Counted from the stretch's first letter, positions 47,444 through 58,058 are shown. The stretch is DNA of 64,000 nt from Candidatus Protochlamydia amoebophila UWE25 (GCF_000011565.2 NC_005861.2:868001-932000), one strand, 5' to 3'. The notes: generated by a model not told the origin, from the sequence alone. Program-made: numbers and translations.

Positions 47444-50290
47444 TTAGAGTTCTTCTGAAACCCGATTTTTAAGCCCATAAAGCAATAAAGTATTTTTTAC
47501 ATCCAAATTTTGTGTATTCTTTAAACTCAATCCCCTTACGTTTAAATAATGAGGAGTCTTCCATAAAAGTTGAAATTTTCCTTTCTTTATTTTCCATATA
47601 CTTAATTCTTCAAAATCACTCATATGGTTAACAATTAAAAACTTACCTTGTGGTGAAAGTCGGATTATTGAACGACCAAAAGGAAGGATGAAGTGATCAA
47701 GTCTTTTCCTTTGATCTAAATTTACTAAGCAAAACCTGGATTTATCTTCGAAAAATTTTCCCTTATGCATTGAAATTACTATTTTTTCAATAGTTACCAT
47801 CCAGACCCCATCGTGGGATGTAACAAAATCAATGAACTGAGTTTTTGACTTGATGGTTTGCTTACTATGCGTTTTTTTGTCCCATACAACAAGAGCTTGT
47901 TCATTCTCTTGAAAATAGAACTTGGATTGTTGAAAATAAAAGTTGGATTGACCATACAAGCAAAATTCAGTGGAAAACAATTTCGTTAAACACTGAAACA
48001 CCTCTTGTACTTGTTTGGCTTCCCAATTAATCTCCCATATGCTGATTTGTCCTGTTTCAATATTGCTTAAAGCAAGAGTTGTGACGGGAAAAACATGATC
48101 AGAAAGAGTATATTTAATTTTTTCTTTGCCCAAAAGACAAGGAAGAGAAACAGCAAGTTTTTGTTGCGTGGAATCCATGTCCACTAATTGATTATGTTTT
48201 TCGAAATCTATTTCAATTAGCTTGAATTGGTTTTGGTAAATAAAGACAAGATAACGATTATCTTTTGATAATGAATAAGTTAAAAAAGATCCTGCATATG
48301 AAGCTTGTACTTTTTCATTTTCAACTTGAGAAATAGTAATTTTGTTTTTGCCATTGCTTTCGGAGGGGCATGTTCGAATACAATATTGGGCATTAGAAGA
48401 GAGACGGCAACCCCAATCCTCGAACCATCTCGGTGCAGAAAAAGGCTTCGGTAATTTTTTGTTTCTAAGTTTTTTCCCATTAAAAGTTTGATAGGTATAG
48501 AGCTTATTTTCAACTTTATGAAGAATGTAGGTGTTTTCTAGATTAGGCCAGTAAGTATTTCGGTGTTCATAACTCCAGAGAAAGACTTTTTGCTCATCTG
48601 GGGAAAAATACATATCACGAAGAGATAGAGGAAATTCTTTTTTGCCCACAAAAGCTTTTAAAGAAGCAATAGAAATTTGTTTTATTTTAGACTGGAAGAC
48701 AAACTGACCATTAGAAATAAAGTGTAGTGTATCTTTATAATTATCGCAATCATCAGAATTCTTTAAGCTTAACCGTTCGCTGAACTTTAATTTGAAATCT
48801 TTGTCACGTATGCGAAAAAAGGTTATACCATGACGCCCGCTAGTTATAAAGTAGGCCATTTGTGAGTTATCTGACAAAAATTGGAGGTGGGTTATAGTAC
48901 CTTCTTCAAAAAATAAAAATTTTTTTTGATTATTTTTTGTACTCCAACTATGTACTTCACTTTTACTTTCCCCAGCTATAGCCCTATTTATTATGACAAA
49001 ATGGCTTTCTTGCGGAGTAAATATCATATCATAGAACATTATATTGCCTGGCGCTATTTTCTTCTTTTCAGATAGCTGAAATACCAAACCTTGTTTTACT
49101 TCTTCTAAATCAGGGAGGGTATAAAATTTGACACATTCTCCTCTTAAGCATTCTCTCGCATGTTCTATTACAAGAATAGCGATAATAGAATTTTTAGGGG
49201 CATAGCGGCTAGCAATTACCGAGAAGCCCATTATTATTTTTTTTTTGACTGGCTTTGGTTGAAGTTGAGGAATATGGAGGGTATTAAAATTTATTTGCCA
49301 AAGGCAAATTTCTATTTTTGGCATAGGAGAAAACTGGTCTTTTATGCCTACAGTAATAAGCATTTTTTCATCTTGAGTAAGAGCCAATAAGGAAAAAAAT
49401 TCAATATTTTCAATAAGCAGTGAATTGATCATTGTTAGAGGATTAGTTTTCCATATTTCAATTTTCCCATCCCTTTTACGAAGCAATTTATCTTTTTCCA
49501 TGCACGATGCTCTGAAAAGAAATTGGCCATTCTGAAAAAACTGGAGAAAATTGTACTTAGGGAACGCCGACTTTGGATTAACTCTTGTCGCCAATATTTG
49601 CGTTTGAGCTTCAAAAGTTTCCAAATTCCAAATATAGAAACTGTCCCAATCAACGGAAGCCAAATGCTTGCCATCAGGAGACACAGCCATAGCGAGTATA
49701 TTGCTTAGATGATTTAAATAAGGGAGCTGGCCAAACTGGACGTCTTTAAGCTCCGCGCCATCAAGAATAACGTTTTCTAAGGAGCAGCCAGTAAAATCCG
49801 CCCCTTCTAGATTCGCTCCCGAGAAATTAGCTTTATTCAAATTTGCCCGGGCAAGCCTAACACCAGGGGCTTGAATCCCTCTAAAATCAGAGCCGACAAA
49901 AGAAAAATTGGTTTTTTTTAAAATCATCAAGGCATTTGCAGCTGCGACCTTTATTTTTATGCAATCTTTCGAAAGTTTGACAATCATTAAAAAAAAGCGC
50001 TGTTCTATTTTTAATTTTTTATATTTGCTTAAGCAATTAGTAGCTTCTTGTCTCACCTCGGCCCCATTCATAAGCCTTATATTATATCTTTCAACAATAT
50101 GTACTTTATCGATTAGCTGCTTCCATTTCCTACACACTAGCCTAGTTTGCTTTTGATCTAGCGATTCCAAATATTTGAATATTTCTAACCCAATTTTTAT
50201 AGCTAAAGGAGAAGGGAATGAGGGATTTTGTTTGTTATCTACAAAAATCTTAGAATTAATATTAGAATCTATGCTAGAGGAAAGCAGCAT
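47444..50290 (-). CDS. F-box, pentapeptide-repeat and WD40-like propeller protein (copy 3)
   Basis: 948 residues. F-box (PLAIKIGLEIFKYLESLDQK, LVCRKWKQLI), linker, pentapeptide repeats (ANFSGANLEGADFTGCSLEN) and propeller (LAMAVSPDGKHLASVDWDSF). The propeller is the most divergent of the open copies and has extra loops (RECLRGECVKFYTLPDL). Divergent propellers on a conserved F-box suggest different binding targets. ATG at 50290 has the conserved ribosome-binding site. The upstream flank keeps the promoter-like block. Confidence 0.84.
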   Translation of the reverse strand: MLLSSSIDSNINSKIFVDNKQNPSFPSPLAIKIGLEIFKYLESLDQKQTRLVCRKWKQLIDKVHIVERYNIRLMNGAEVRQEATNCLSKYKKLKIEQRFFLMIVKLSKDCIKIKVAAANALMILKKTNFSFVGSDFRGIQAPGVRLARANLNKANFSGANLEGADFTGCSLENVILDGAELKDVQFGQLPYLNHLSNILAMAVSPDGKHLASVDWDSFYIWNLETFEAQTQILATRVNPKSAFPKYNFLQFFQNGQFLFRASCMEKDKLLRKRDGKIEIWKTNPLTMINSLLIENIEFFSLLALTQDEKMLITVGIKDQFSPMPKIEICLWQINFNTLHIPQLQPKPVKKKIIMGFSVIASRYAPKNSIIAILVIEHARECLRGECVKFYTLPDLEEVKQGLVFQLSEKKKIAPGNIMFYDMIFTPQESHFVIINRAIAGESKSEVHSWSTKNNQKKFLFFEEGTITHLQFLSDNSQMAYFITSGRHGITFFRIRDKDFKLKFSERLSLKNSDDCDNYKDTLHFISNGQFVFQSKIKQISIASLKAFVGKKEFPLSLRDMYFSPDEQKVFLWSYEHRNTYWPNLENTYILHKVENKLYTYQTFNGKKLRNKKLPKPFSAPRWFEDWGCRLSSNAQYCIRTCPSESNGKNKITISQVENEKVQASYAGSFLTYSLSKDNRYLVFIYQNQFKLIEIDFEKHNQLVDMDSTQQKLAVSLPCLLGKEKIKYTLSDHVFPVTTLALSNIETGQISIWEINWEAKQVQEVFQCLTKLFSTEFCLYGQSNFYFQQSKFYFQENEQALVVWDKKTHSKQTIKSKTQFIDFVTSHDGVWMVTIEKIVISMHKGKFFEDKSRFCLVNLDQRKRLDHFILPFGRSIIRLSPQGKFLIVNHMSDFEELSIWKIKKGKFQLLWKTPHYLNVRGLSLKNTQNLDVKNTLLLYGLKNRVSEEL

Positions 50291-50757
50291 CGTATAATTC
50301 TCCTAAAAAGAGGGATGGGAAAAGATTTATTCAACTATTGTGGGGTAGTAAACTATACTAAAATAAAGCAATTCATTTTTTTTATTTGATTATTCGTATG
50401 ATTTAAAGAATTTCTTGTCAAATATTAATTAACAAGGGCTGCACCAGCAGGGAACAACTTGAAAAGATCTGTTTTTAAAATGAGTTCTTATGTTTTGAGA
50501 ATATTAAAGTAAACTCATTTACTACCCTCTCTGCCAAATTTAGGAAAATTTATTTTGAGCTAAAGTTTTAAGATTATTTTGCCTTGCCCTTATCTTATGC
50601 CGTGCTCTTTCTTTTCATGGAAATTCAAAAAAAAGATTGCCAATTATTAGAAAAAGAGCGGAAGATAAAATTTAAAAATTTTTATCCGTAAATCAAACGT
50701 AAAAACCCTGGTTCAAAGGCTTATATACGTACGTATTATTCTAACCTAAGGAAAAGC
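50291..50757. other. Divergent gap between F-box copy 3 and the NACHT gene
   Basis: 50341-50428 is homologous to the other F-box upstream flanks and shows the uninterrupted site (ACTATACTAAAATAA) that an insertion sequence occupies in copy 4. The remaining part up to 50757 has no gene and should hold the NACHT gene promoter. Confidence 0.6.
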
Positions 50758-53700
50758 ATGATAGAACCTACAATATCTTTCATACCTTCTATTAAAACAC
50801 CATTAATTACTTTTCATCTAAATGGTAGGGTACCTAGCCATCTCAAATACGAATATCGGTTGCGTATAGTTTTAAAGCAAGCAATCACGGCGAAAGCAGA
50901 GGTGAAAACAGACAAGAAAACAGAATGGAAAATGTGGAAGGTAACTTTTCAAACCCATTCGACTGACTGGCTTTTAGCAAATATTTCCCGTCAAATGTTC
51001 CAACAACATCCTCAAATCAACCTAACAAAACAAAAAAGTGTTAAGCAGTTAAATCTAGAGTTTGGACAAGCTATCTCAAAAGAACCTGTTCACGTAATGG
51101 TAGAAATCGCCGGTAAGACTTCGCGAGGGGAAAATTATATTTTACACTTATGCCCAAGTAATCTTAAAGAAAGCCGAGCAACTCTCCAAGATAAAAAAGG
51201 AAAAACAAAGCCTATCGCTCTTGATTTGGGTTTCTTGGAGACATTTACTTTAGAAGATCTTCGATATCTTTTTTTAACAAAATTTGAATCATTTGTTCGA
51301 ATTCAGATAAAACAAAAAGACGGAGAAAAATCTTTATGTTTATCTGCTTTAAACTCATCGTCTCTTTCTTTGTCATCACTTAAGCATACAAAAGACTTGG
51401 TAAAATATCTCAAGCAGGGGAACTCCCAAGATCCAATTATAGCTATATTGCTTAAGAAGATGGTAGACGCCTTTGTTAACATGCAACAGCCTCGCTCAGA
51501 GGCCATCGAGGAGATGATTGATATCTTTGATAAATTGCAGCAAAACGACCAAATGCGCGTTTTTAGGAGCGTTACCAAACATTTTGTAGAAAATCCTTTA
51601 ACCGATCAAAATATTGTAAAAATTTTAAAGAAGATTCTGGTCTATTTTCAAAAAACAATTTACCAGCAGCAGGTGGATGCAGAAGAAGATAATGTTTTTC
51701 TTTCCTCAAAAATTTTAGACGAATTTGATGCGAACGATTTAGTAAAAATCTTAGTGATTTTGACAGAAAATTTGGTCCCGCAGGCTGGTTCTAAAAACAT
51801 CCCTTCCATTCAAAATCGCCTAAGAGCGCTCGTTGCTTTGCTAGAAACCATGATCATACAAGAAGTCCAAGGAGTTAACAAAGATGTTTATCTCAGTGCT
51901 TATAAAGCCATTAATGAAATAGCAAAGAGCAAAGACTTAAAAAATAACTTAGAGATGGACTATCTTGCTCATTACGGCAAAAACTCCTTTCTTCAAATTT
52001 CAGACGATACAACGGTTGGAGATACAGCTAAATCTACTTTGTCCCGTACTTTTTATCTTCTGCGCGGTTTTGCCAAAATCGCCGATAGCGTCAGTATCTT
52101 TGAGCCTTGGCACATAGTTTCTTTATTTGATTCGTTAGAGGATTTTAAAAAAGTTATATCTTACCGAGATTATCGCTTTAAAAAATGGTTTTCCAAAAAA
52201 CAATGGTTTACTAGTTTACTTGCCTTGCGTTTTACCCTTTTTAAAAAACCGGAAAAGTTTTTTAGTGAATTAGATAAATTAAATACACAAGAAGCAAGCT
52301 TTAGCAAAAAAGCAATGAGGGTGTTTCACCACCCTTTATTTCTTATTGGATTTGTTAATTTACTCAAAGAAGTGCTTCACATTCCTACCCATGTCCCAAG
52401 AGATCTTGCTTTAAAAAAGGTCGCTATCCAGCTTTTGCAGCGCATTTACCAAGATAATGTGAGTAAAGAAAAACCTAATTCTCCCATTTCTTTTAAGTTA
52501 GAGTCAGATGAACAACGAAATCAGATTTTAGAAATTGTCAGAGGCTACTTATTAGCTTGTAAGACCCATGGCGATCCAGCAGTGAGCCGCGTAACTGAAG
52601 AAGCCCTCAAAGAGTTGAACCTGCAAGATGTGATCTTTTCCCCAGCTTCTAAACCACAAAATGAACTTTTTGATCAAGCTGTGAAACAGATACCTATTTT
52701 CAATGCTTTAAAACAAATCTCGAAGCAATTAGAAAAAGATGATCAACTTAAAAAAGAAAGTGTGTATTACATTTCTCCAAATGTCCAGGAAGACGAAGGC
52801 TTTTCTGACTCATTTCCTTTAAAAAAAGCTTTAAAAAACTTTTTCGAAACTGAAAATACACCTGTCCTTTACCTAGAAGGAGACGGGGGAGCGGGGAAAA
52901 CGCTTACCATGAAAGTTTTAACCAACGAGCTATTAAGAAATTATTCTAGTACCAGCTATTTTCCCTTTTATACCTATTTAGGAAGTTTAAATAATCCTCT
53001 TGAAAAAATTATAGAAGAGACATTTGCTTTGCGCGGAATGACTCCAGATCAGGTAAATGAATTAAAAGAGCGTAAAGTAGTATTTATTTGCGATGCTGTG
53101 GATGAAATCAATCCTCTTAAGCTTCCTAGTGAAACCAAAAATATGAACATGTATGAAGCTAATAACTTTGCAGAGAAAGACATAGCCAAAGTTATCTTTG
53201 TCAGTAAGAAAGGACTGAATGATGCAAAACGCTTTGAACCTGTGGGAAAAACGATTCAAAAATTCATCTTAACACCTTTTGACGAACAACAAATTTTTGA
53301 CTATCTAGAAAAATTTGCACAAGAGCGTCAAAAAGAAGAAAATAATCTTTTTCTTACGTGGACTGCAGAAAAATACCGGGAAACTTTCAAAAAGCTACAA
53401 GATAGCGAATTATGGAAACTCATTACCAACCCTTTTAGATTGCATGTCATCGTCGAAGTTTTGCCTTTGATTGTGGAAAGTAGATCGGATATAAAAATAG
53501 AAGAGATTTTTCGACAACAAACGAAAGGGGAGATCGAGCAACATTTCTTTGACATTTTTGCCTGCGTCCAAGCTTATCGATCAAGCCTTAAAGAAAAACT
53601 CCTCCCTATTGGACCTGAAGAATTTTTAAAGTATTCTGCTCAGTTAGCTGCAGTCATGCAAAGGCATGAAATTTTCTCTATTCCACTTCAAGCTATTGCT

Positions 53701-53985
53701 GAGCAACAAGAAGATGTCAAAGATCTTTCAAACTCCTCAATAAGCACAAAAGAGGATATCGCTTTACAAGGAATTATTCAAAAATTCTTTAAGAAATCTC
53801 ATGAAAAATTTTATAAAGAATGTTTAATTTTAAAAAACCAAGGAGAATGGGCTTTTATGCACGGAGATTACCAGCTCTACTTTTCCCAGTTTGGTAATTA
53901 TTTCGGTCGCGCTAAAAGATTTGATGAAATTTATAACAAGTATAACTTAACTAAATGGATTAGACGGGATAACGACAGAAGTTAA
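50758..53985 (+). CDS. Large NACHT-type P-loop NTPase
   Basis: This 1075-residue protein starts at ATG 50758, with AAGGAAAAGC before it. Residues 1-190 are a beta-rich unknown domain, and 190-690 are predicted helical, repeat-like. The NTPase follows with Walker A YLEGDGGAGKTLTMKVL at about 706-714 and Walker B VVFICDAVDEINP at about 774-783; the Asp-x-x-Asp-Glu form is typical of NACHT. Then come LTPFDEQQI and NPFRLHVIVEVLPL, the usual NACHT helical region, and a short C-terminal end without repeats. NACHT proteins are signal-sensing STAND ATPases in eukaryotic immunity and bacterial antiphage systems. Here the effector and sensor parts are unrecognised. Confidence 0.85.
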   Translation: MIEPTISFIPSIKTPLITFHLNGRVPSHLKYEYRLRIVLKQAITAKAEVKTDKKTEWKMWKVTFQTHSTDWLLANISRQMFQQHPQINLTKQKSVKQLNLEFGQAISKEPVHVMVEIAGKTSRGENYILHLCPSNLKESRATLQDKKGKTKPIALDLGFLETFTLEDLRYLFLTKFESFVRIQIKQKDGEKSLCLSALNSSSLSLSSLKHTKDLVKYLKQGNSQDPIIAILLKKMVDAFVNMQQPRSEAIEEMIDIFDKLQQNDQMRVFRSVTKHFVENPLTDQNIVKILKKILVYFQKTIYQQQVDAEEDNVFLSSKILDEFDANDLVKILVILTENLVPQAGSKNIPSIQNRLRALVALLETMIIQEVQGVNKDVYLSAYKAINEIAKSKDLKNNLEMDYLAHYGKNSFLQISDDTTVGDTAKSTLSRTFYLLRGFAKIADSVSIFEPWHIVSLFDSLEDFKKVISYRDYRFKKWFSKKQWFTSLLALRFTLFKKPEKFFSELDKLNTQEASFSKKAMRVFHHPLFLIGFVNLLKEVLHIPTHVPRDLALKKVAIQLLQRIYQDNVSKEKPNSPISFKLESDEQRNQILEIVRGYLLACKTHGDPAVSRVTEEALKELNLQDVIFSPASKPQNELFDQAVKQIPIFNALKQISKQLEKDDQLKKESVYYISPNVQEDEGFSDSFPLKKALKNFFETENTPVLYLEGDGGAGKTLTMKVLTNELLRNYSSTSYFPFYTYLGSLNNPLEKIIEETFALRGMTPDQVNELKERKVVFICDAVDEINPLKLPSETKNMNMYEANNFAEKDIAKVIFVSKKGLNDAKRFEPVGKTIQKFILTPFDEQQIFDYLEKFAQERQKEENNLFLTWTAEKYRETFKKLQDSELWKLITNPFRLHVIVEVLPLIVESRSDIKIEEIFRQQTKGEIEQHFFDIFACVQAYRSSLKEKLLPIGPEEFLKYSAQLAAVMQRHEIFSIPLQAIAEQQEDVKDLSNSSISTKEDIALQGIIQKFFKKSHEKFYKECLILKNQGEWAFMHGDYQLYFSQFGNYFGRAKRFDEIYNKYNLTKWIRRDNDRS

Positions 53986-54192
53986 TGTAATTAAGCAAAA
54001 TTAAAAAATTACTTCGATTTTGTGTCAAAAAAATAGGAGTGTTTTTTAATTTTTAATTTTAAGTTAACTGCTTTTAATGCTTAACTTTTTATTCATTCTT
54101 AAATTCCACTTTATTAGTGATTTTTATAATCAATTTTTCTCCTAAAAAATTGGTCTATTTTAAGGGAAATGATTTTAAACTACTAAATAAGT
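53986..54192. other. Short gap between NACHT gene and F-box copy 4
   Basis: AT-rich convergent gap. No clear terminator hairpin. Confidence 0.4.
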
Positions 54193-56965
54193 TTAGATGT
54201 CTTTATGAAAGTTTTTTTCATTTTGTAATTGAGAAAGCAATAAAGCATTTATTCTATCCAAGTTTTGTGTGTTCTTTAAACTCAATCCTTTTACATTTAA
54301 ATGATTGGGAATTTTCCACAAAGGAAGAAATTTTCCTTTCTTTATTTTCCATACGCTTAGCTTTACTAAACCATCGATATTTCGAAGAATTAAGAATTTG
54401 CCTTGGGGTGAAAGTTGGATTATCAAATCATGAAAAGGAAGAATAAAGCGATCAAGCTTTTCCCTTTGATCTAAATTCCATAAGCGAAACTTGTTTTTAT
54501 CATAAAGAAAGGGGCCCCTGCGCATTGAACTCGCTAGTTTTTCAACAGTCACCATCCAAAAGCCATCGTCGGATATATCAAAGTCAACTAACTCATTTTT
54601 AAACTTGATGGTTTCCTCGCTACGCGTCTTTTTATCCCATATAGCAAGTGTTTTTTTATCCTTTCGAAAATAAAACTTCGATTGGTCTAAAAAGAAAAAA
54701 TTAGTAAAGGACAACTCCGTTGAACATTGGTCCACTTCTTGTACTTGTTTGGCTTCCCAATCAATCTCCCATATATTGATTTGTCCTGATTCATCATTAA
54801 CCAAGGCAAGGGTTGTAATGGGAAATAAAGGATCAGAAAAAGTACATTTAATTTTTTCTTTGTCCAATAGACGGGGACAGAAAACAGTAGTTTTTTGTTC
54901 ATTAAAATCCATATCAACTAATTGATTTTGTTCATTGAAATCTGCTTTAATTAATTCAAATTGATTTCGATAAATAAAGAGGAGATAACGATTATCTTTT
55001 GATAAAGTACAAGCGAAAAAAGTTCCTATATATGAACTTTGCACATCTTTATTTTCAACTTGAGAAATAATAATTTTATTTTTGCCAGGGCTTGTATGAT
55101 AATATGTTTTAATGCAGTATTGAGCATTGGAAGAGAGGCGGCAACCCCACATCCACATCGGTTCAAAAGAAGGTTTCTGTAAGTTTTTATGCCCAAGATT
55201 TTTCCCATTAGAAGTCTGATAAATATAGAGTTTATTTTCAGCATTCCAAAGACATTTTGTTTGTCCATCTGGAGAATAATATGACTTATTTTCAACCATC
55301 CAAAGATAAATTGTTTGCTCATCTGAAGAAAAATGGAGAGCACTAATAGATAGAGTAAATTCTTTTTTACCTACAAAATTTTTTAAGGGAGCAATAAAAA
55401 TTTGGTTAGTTTTAGACCGAAAGACAAATTGACCATTAGAAATAAAATTTTGAGTTATAGTACTACTACTATTACTGATGGTTCGTTGATATAATTGATA
55501 TATATCATTGATTTTAGCAGAAAGTTGTTCGCTGAACTTTAATTTAAAATCTTTGTCACGGGTGCGAAAAAAGACTTCATCGTGTTTATCACCTGTAAAG
55601 TAGGCCATCCATGGGCTATCTGGCAAAAATTGGAGGTTAGTTATAGGACGTTTTTCAAAAAATAAAAACTTTTTTTTCTTATTTTTTATATCCCAGATAT
55701 ATACTTTATCTTTAACTTCACCAAAAACTTCACTAATTCCGGTAAGGATACTTATAATAAGCTGGCTCTCTTGGGAAGTAAATATCATATTGCTAACTTT
55801 GTATTTCTTTTTCATTTTCAGTGGCAACTTCCAATCTTGTTTAATTTCCAAGTCAGGAAGAGAGTAAAATTCAACGCAACTTCTTTCAAAAAAATATAGG
55901 GCAATAACAGAGATTTTGGGAGCATAGCTAGCCTTCTTTGCTAAGCCTGTTATTATTTTTTTCTTAGCTAATGTAAGTTGAGGAAGGCTTTGTTCGTTGA
56001 AGTCTACTTGCCAAAGGCAAATTTCTGTTTCTGCATCGCATAAAATTTCATTTTTTACGCCTACACTAACAAGCTTTGTTCCATCTCGAGTAAGAGCTAA
56101 TAACAAAAAAATGCTAACATTGTCAAAAATCAATCTATTAATCATTTCTAGTGGATTAGTTTTCCATATTTCAACTTTTAGTTTATGAGTCCGGTTTCCT
56201 ATCTTGCTATAAGCTTTAAAAAGAAATTGACCATCTTGAAAGAATAGGAGAAAAGTCTTCCAATCCCTTCCTGTTTCTAATGGTTGTTTTTCAACTTCAA
56301 ATGTTTCCAGATTCCAGACATAGAGATTTTTTGCACCAGTGGAGGCTAAATGCTTGCCATTAGGAGATAAAGCCATAGCGAGTACATTGTCTTGGTGGTT
56401 TAAATAAGGAAGCTTGCCAAATTGGACACCCTCAAGTTGCGCGTCATCGAGAATGGTATCTTCCAAGGAGCAGTCGGTAAAATTCGCCCCTTTTAGATTC
56501 GCCCCTGAGAAATTAACCTTGTCCAAAAGAGTTCGGGCAAGCCTAACACCGGGAGCTTGGATCCCTCTGAAATCAGAGCCGATAAAAGAAAAATTGGTTT
56601 TTTTTAAAATCATCAAGGCATTTGCAGCCGCGACCTTTATTTTTATGCAATCTTTCGAAAGCCTGACAATTGTTAAAAGAAAGCGCCGTTCTGCTTTCAA
56701 TTTTTCAGGGTTGCGCAAGTAATGAGTAGCTTCCTGTCTCACCTTGGCTGAATTCATAAGCCCTATATTATAGCTTTCAATAATATGCACTTTATCGATC
56801 AGCTGCTTCCATTTTCTACACACTAACCTAGCTTGCCCTCGATCTAGCGATTCCAGATATTTGAATATTTTTAACCCAATTTTTATAGCTAAAGTAGAAG
56901 GAAGTAAGGGATTTTGTTCGTTATTCTACAAAAATCTTAGAATTAATATTAGAGGAAATTAGCAT
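54193..56965 (-). pseudogene. F-box, pentapeptide-repeat and WD40-like protein (copy 4), frameshifted
   Basis: The start ATG at 56965 with the conserved ribosome-binding site is present, but an extra T near 56923-56925 turns the VDN codons into V-E-stop after 14 residues. After it the frame is open for the whole rest of the protein (to 54193), with pentapeptide repeats (VNFSGANLKGANFTDCSLED) and propeller (LAMALSPNGKHLASTGAKNL) intact. Only a GTG at 56823 could restart translation, losing the F-box. An insertion sequence sits just upstream. The clean remaining frame shows the damage is recent or that the frameshift is a sequencing error. Confidence 0.85.
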
Positions 56966-57030
56966 CGTATAATTCTCCTAAAAAGAGGTGAGGAAGGATC
57001 TATTCAACTATTTGTGCGGTATGTAAACTA

Positions 57031-57035
57031 TACTA
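57031..57035. repeat. Left target duplication TACTA of the IS982-type element
   Basis: TACTA at 57031-57035 is repeated at 58054-58058 on the other side of the element. The uninterrupted paralogous flank at 50349-50365 has a single ACTATACTAAAATAA. Confidence 0.9.
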
Positions 57036-58053
57036 ACCTGAACTTTGGGTTTAGGTGTTTAGGCTTAAACAAGATACATAAAATTTGAATGACAAAAGAC
57101 CTCAACATGATTTAAAAGCATTGTTTACCACAACCATACTTAATCATGAGAGGTCAAAATGGATGTAACTGAACTATATTGTACAATTGATGATTTCTGG
57201 AAATCTTTCAAGCAAGAATGGGAAAAACACCTTATAGATTCTGGAAAGCACAAAAAGGGCCCAGAATCTGTGTTATCTCCAGCTGAAATGATGACCATCA
57301 TCGTTTTATTTCATCAATCAAATTACAGAACTTTCAAACACTTCTATAACTACATTAATTTTTATTTAAGAAATGAATTTCCAAAATTAATAAGCTATGA
57401 TCGATTCGTTTATTTAAAGAAAAATATGTTTGTTCCTTTATTTGCTTACCTCATGCACAGAAAAGGTAAAGTGACGGGAATAGCTTTTATTGATTCTACA
57501 TCAATAGCAGTATGTCATAATAAAAGAATTTCGCGAAATAAGGTATTTGCAGGGCTAGCAAAAAGAGGGAAGAACACTTCAGGATGGTTTTACGGTTTCA
57601 AATTACACATAATTAATAATGACAGCGGGGAAATTTTAGCTTTTCAACTTACACCAGGTAATGTATCTGATGTATCGATGGCTGAAACCCTTTCCAAGGG
57701 GCTGTTTGGAAAGTTATTTGGAGACAAAGGTTATATTTCTGGAAAATTAACAGAAAGTCTTCTAGAACAGGGCTTAGAGTTGTTTACGAGTGTACGAGCA
57801 AACATGAAACAAAAATTAATGACCTTTAATGATAAAATTTTATTACGAAAGAGATCTCTTATAGAGACAGTCAACGATCAACTTAAAAATATTTCTCAAA
57901 TTGAACATACTCGACATCGTAATATAGGCAATTTTTTGGTAAATATGCTAGGTGGGCTTGCTGCATATAGCCATCAACGGAAAAAGCCGTCTTTAAATTT
58001 TAGAGAAGAGAAATTCTGTGTAGCTATTGCTGCTTGAAACCCAAAGTTCAGGT
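57036..58053. mobile_element. IS982-family insertion sequence with 17-bp inverted ends
   Basis: The ends ACCTGAACTTTGGGTTT (57036-57052) and its exact complement (58037-58053) enclose one transposase gene. A 5-bp duplication (TACTA) flanks it. The size of 1018 bp and one-gene layout fit IS982. Perfect ends and an open transposase suggest recent activity. Confidence 0.93.
57159..58037 (+). CDS. IS982-family transposase
   Basis: The 292 residues carry the DDE triad pieces AFIDSTSIAVCHNKR (Asp), FGDKGYISGKL (Asp) and SLIETVNDQLKN (Glu), plus GFKLHIINND and IEHTRHR, the typical IS982 order. The start at ATG 57159 has AGAGGT upstream. The stop overlaps the right inverted end. Complete and apparently functional. 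Confidence 0.93.
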   Translation: MDVTELYCTIDDFWKSFKQEWEKHLIDSGKHKKGPESVLSPAEMMTIIVLFHQSNYRTFKHFYNYINFYLRNEFPKLISYDRFVYLKKNMFVPLFAYLMHRKGKVTGIAFIDSTSIAVCHNKRISRNKVFAGLAKRGKNTSGWFYGFKLHIINNDSGEILAFQLTPGNVSDVSMAETLSKGLFGKLFGDKGYISGKLTESLLEQGLELFTSVRANMKQKLMTFNDKILLRKRSLIETVNDQLKNISQIEHTRHRNIGNFLVNMLGGLAAYSHQRKKPSLNFREEKFCVAIAA

Positions 58054-58058
58054 TACTA

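Noticed and set aside
50758-53985. NACHT gene as a proven antiphage system
   Set aside because: No companion defence genes are visible, and the surroundings are host-interaction-type genes; motif evidence alone does not decide the role.
54117-54446. Plus-strand frame at the end of F-box copy 4
   Set aside because: It is antisense to the conserved propeller sequence and has no ribosome-binding site.
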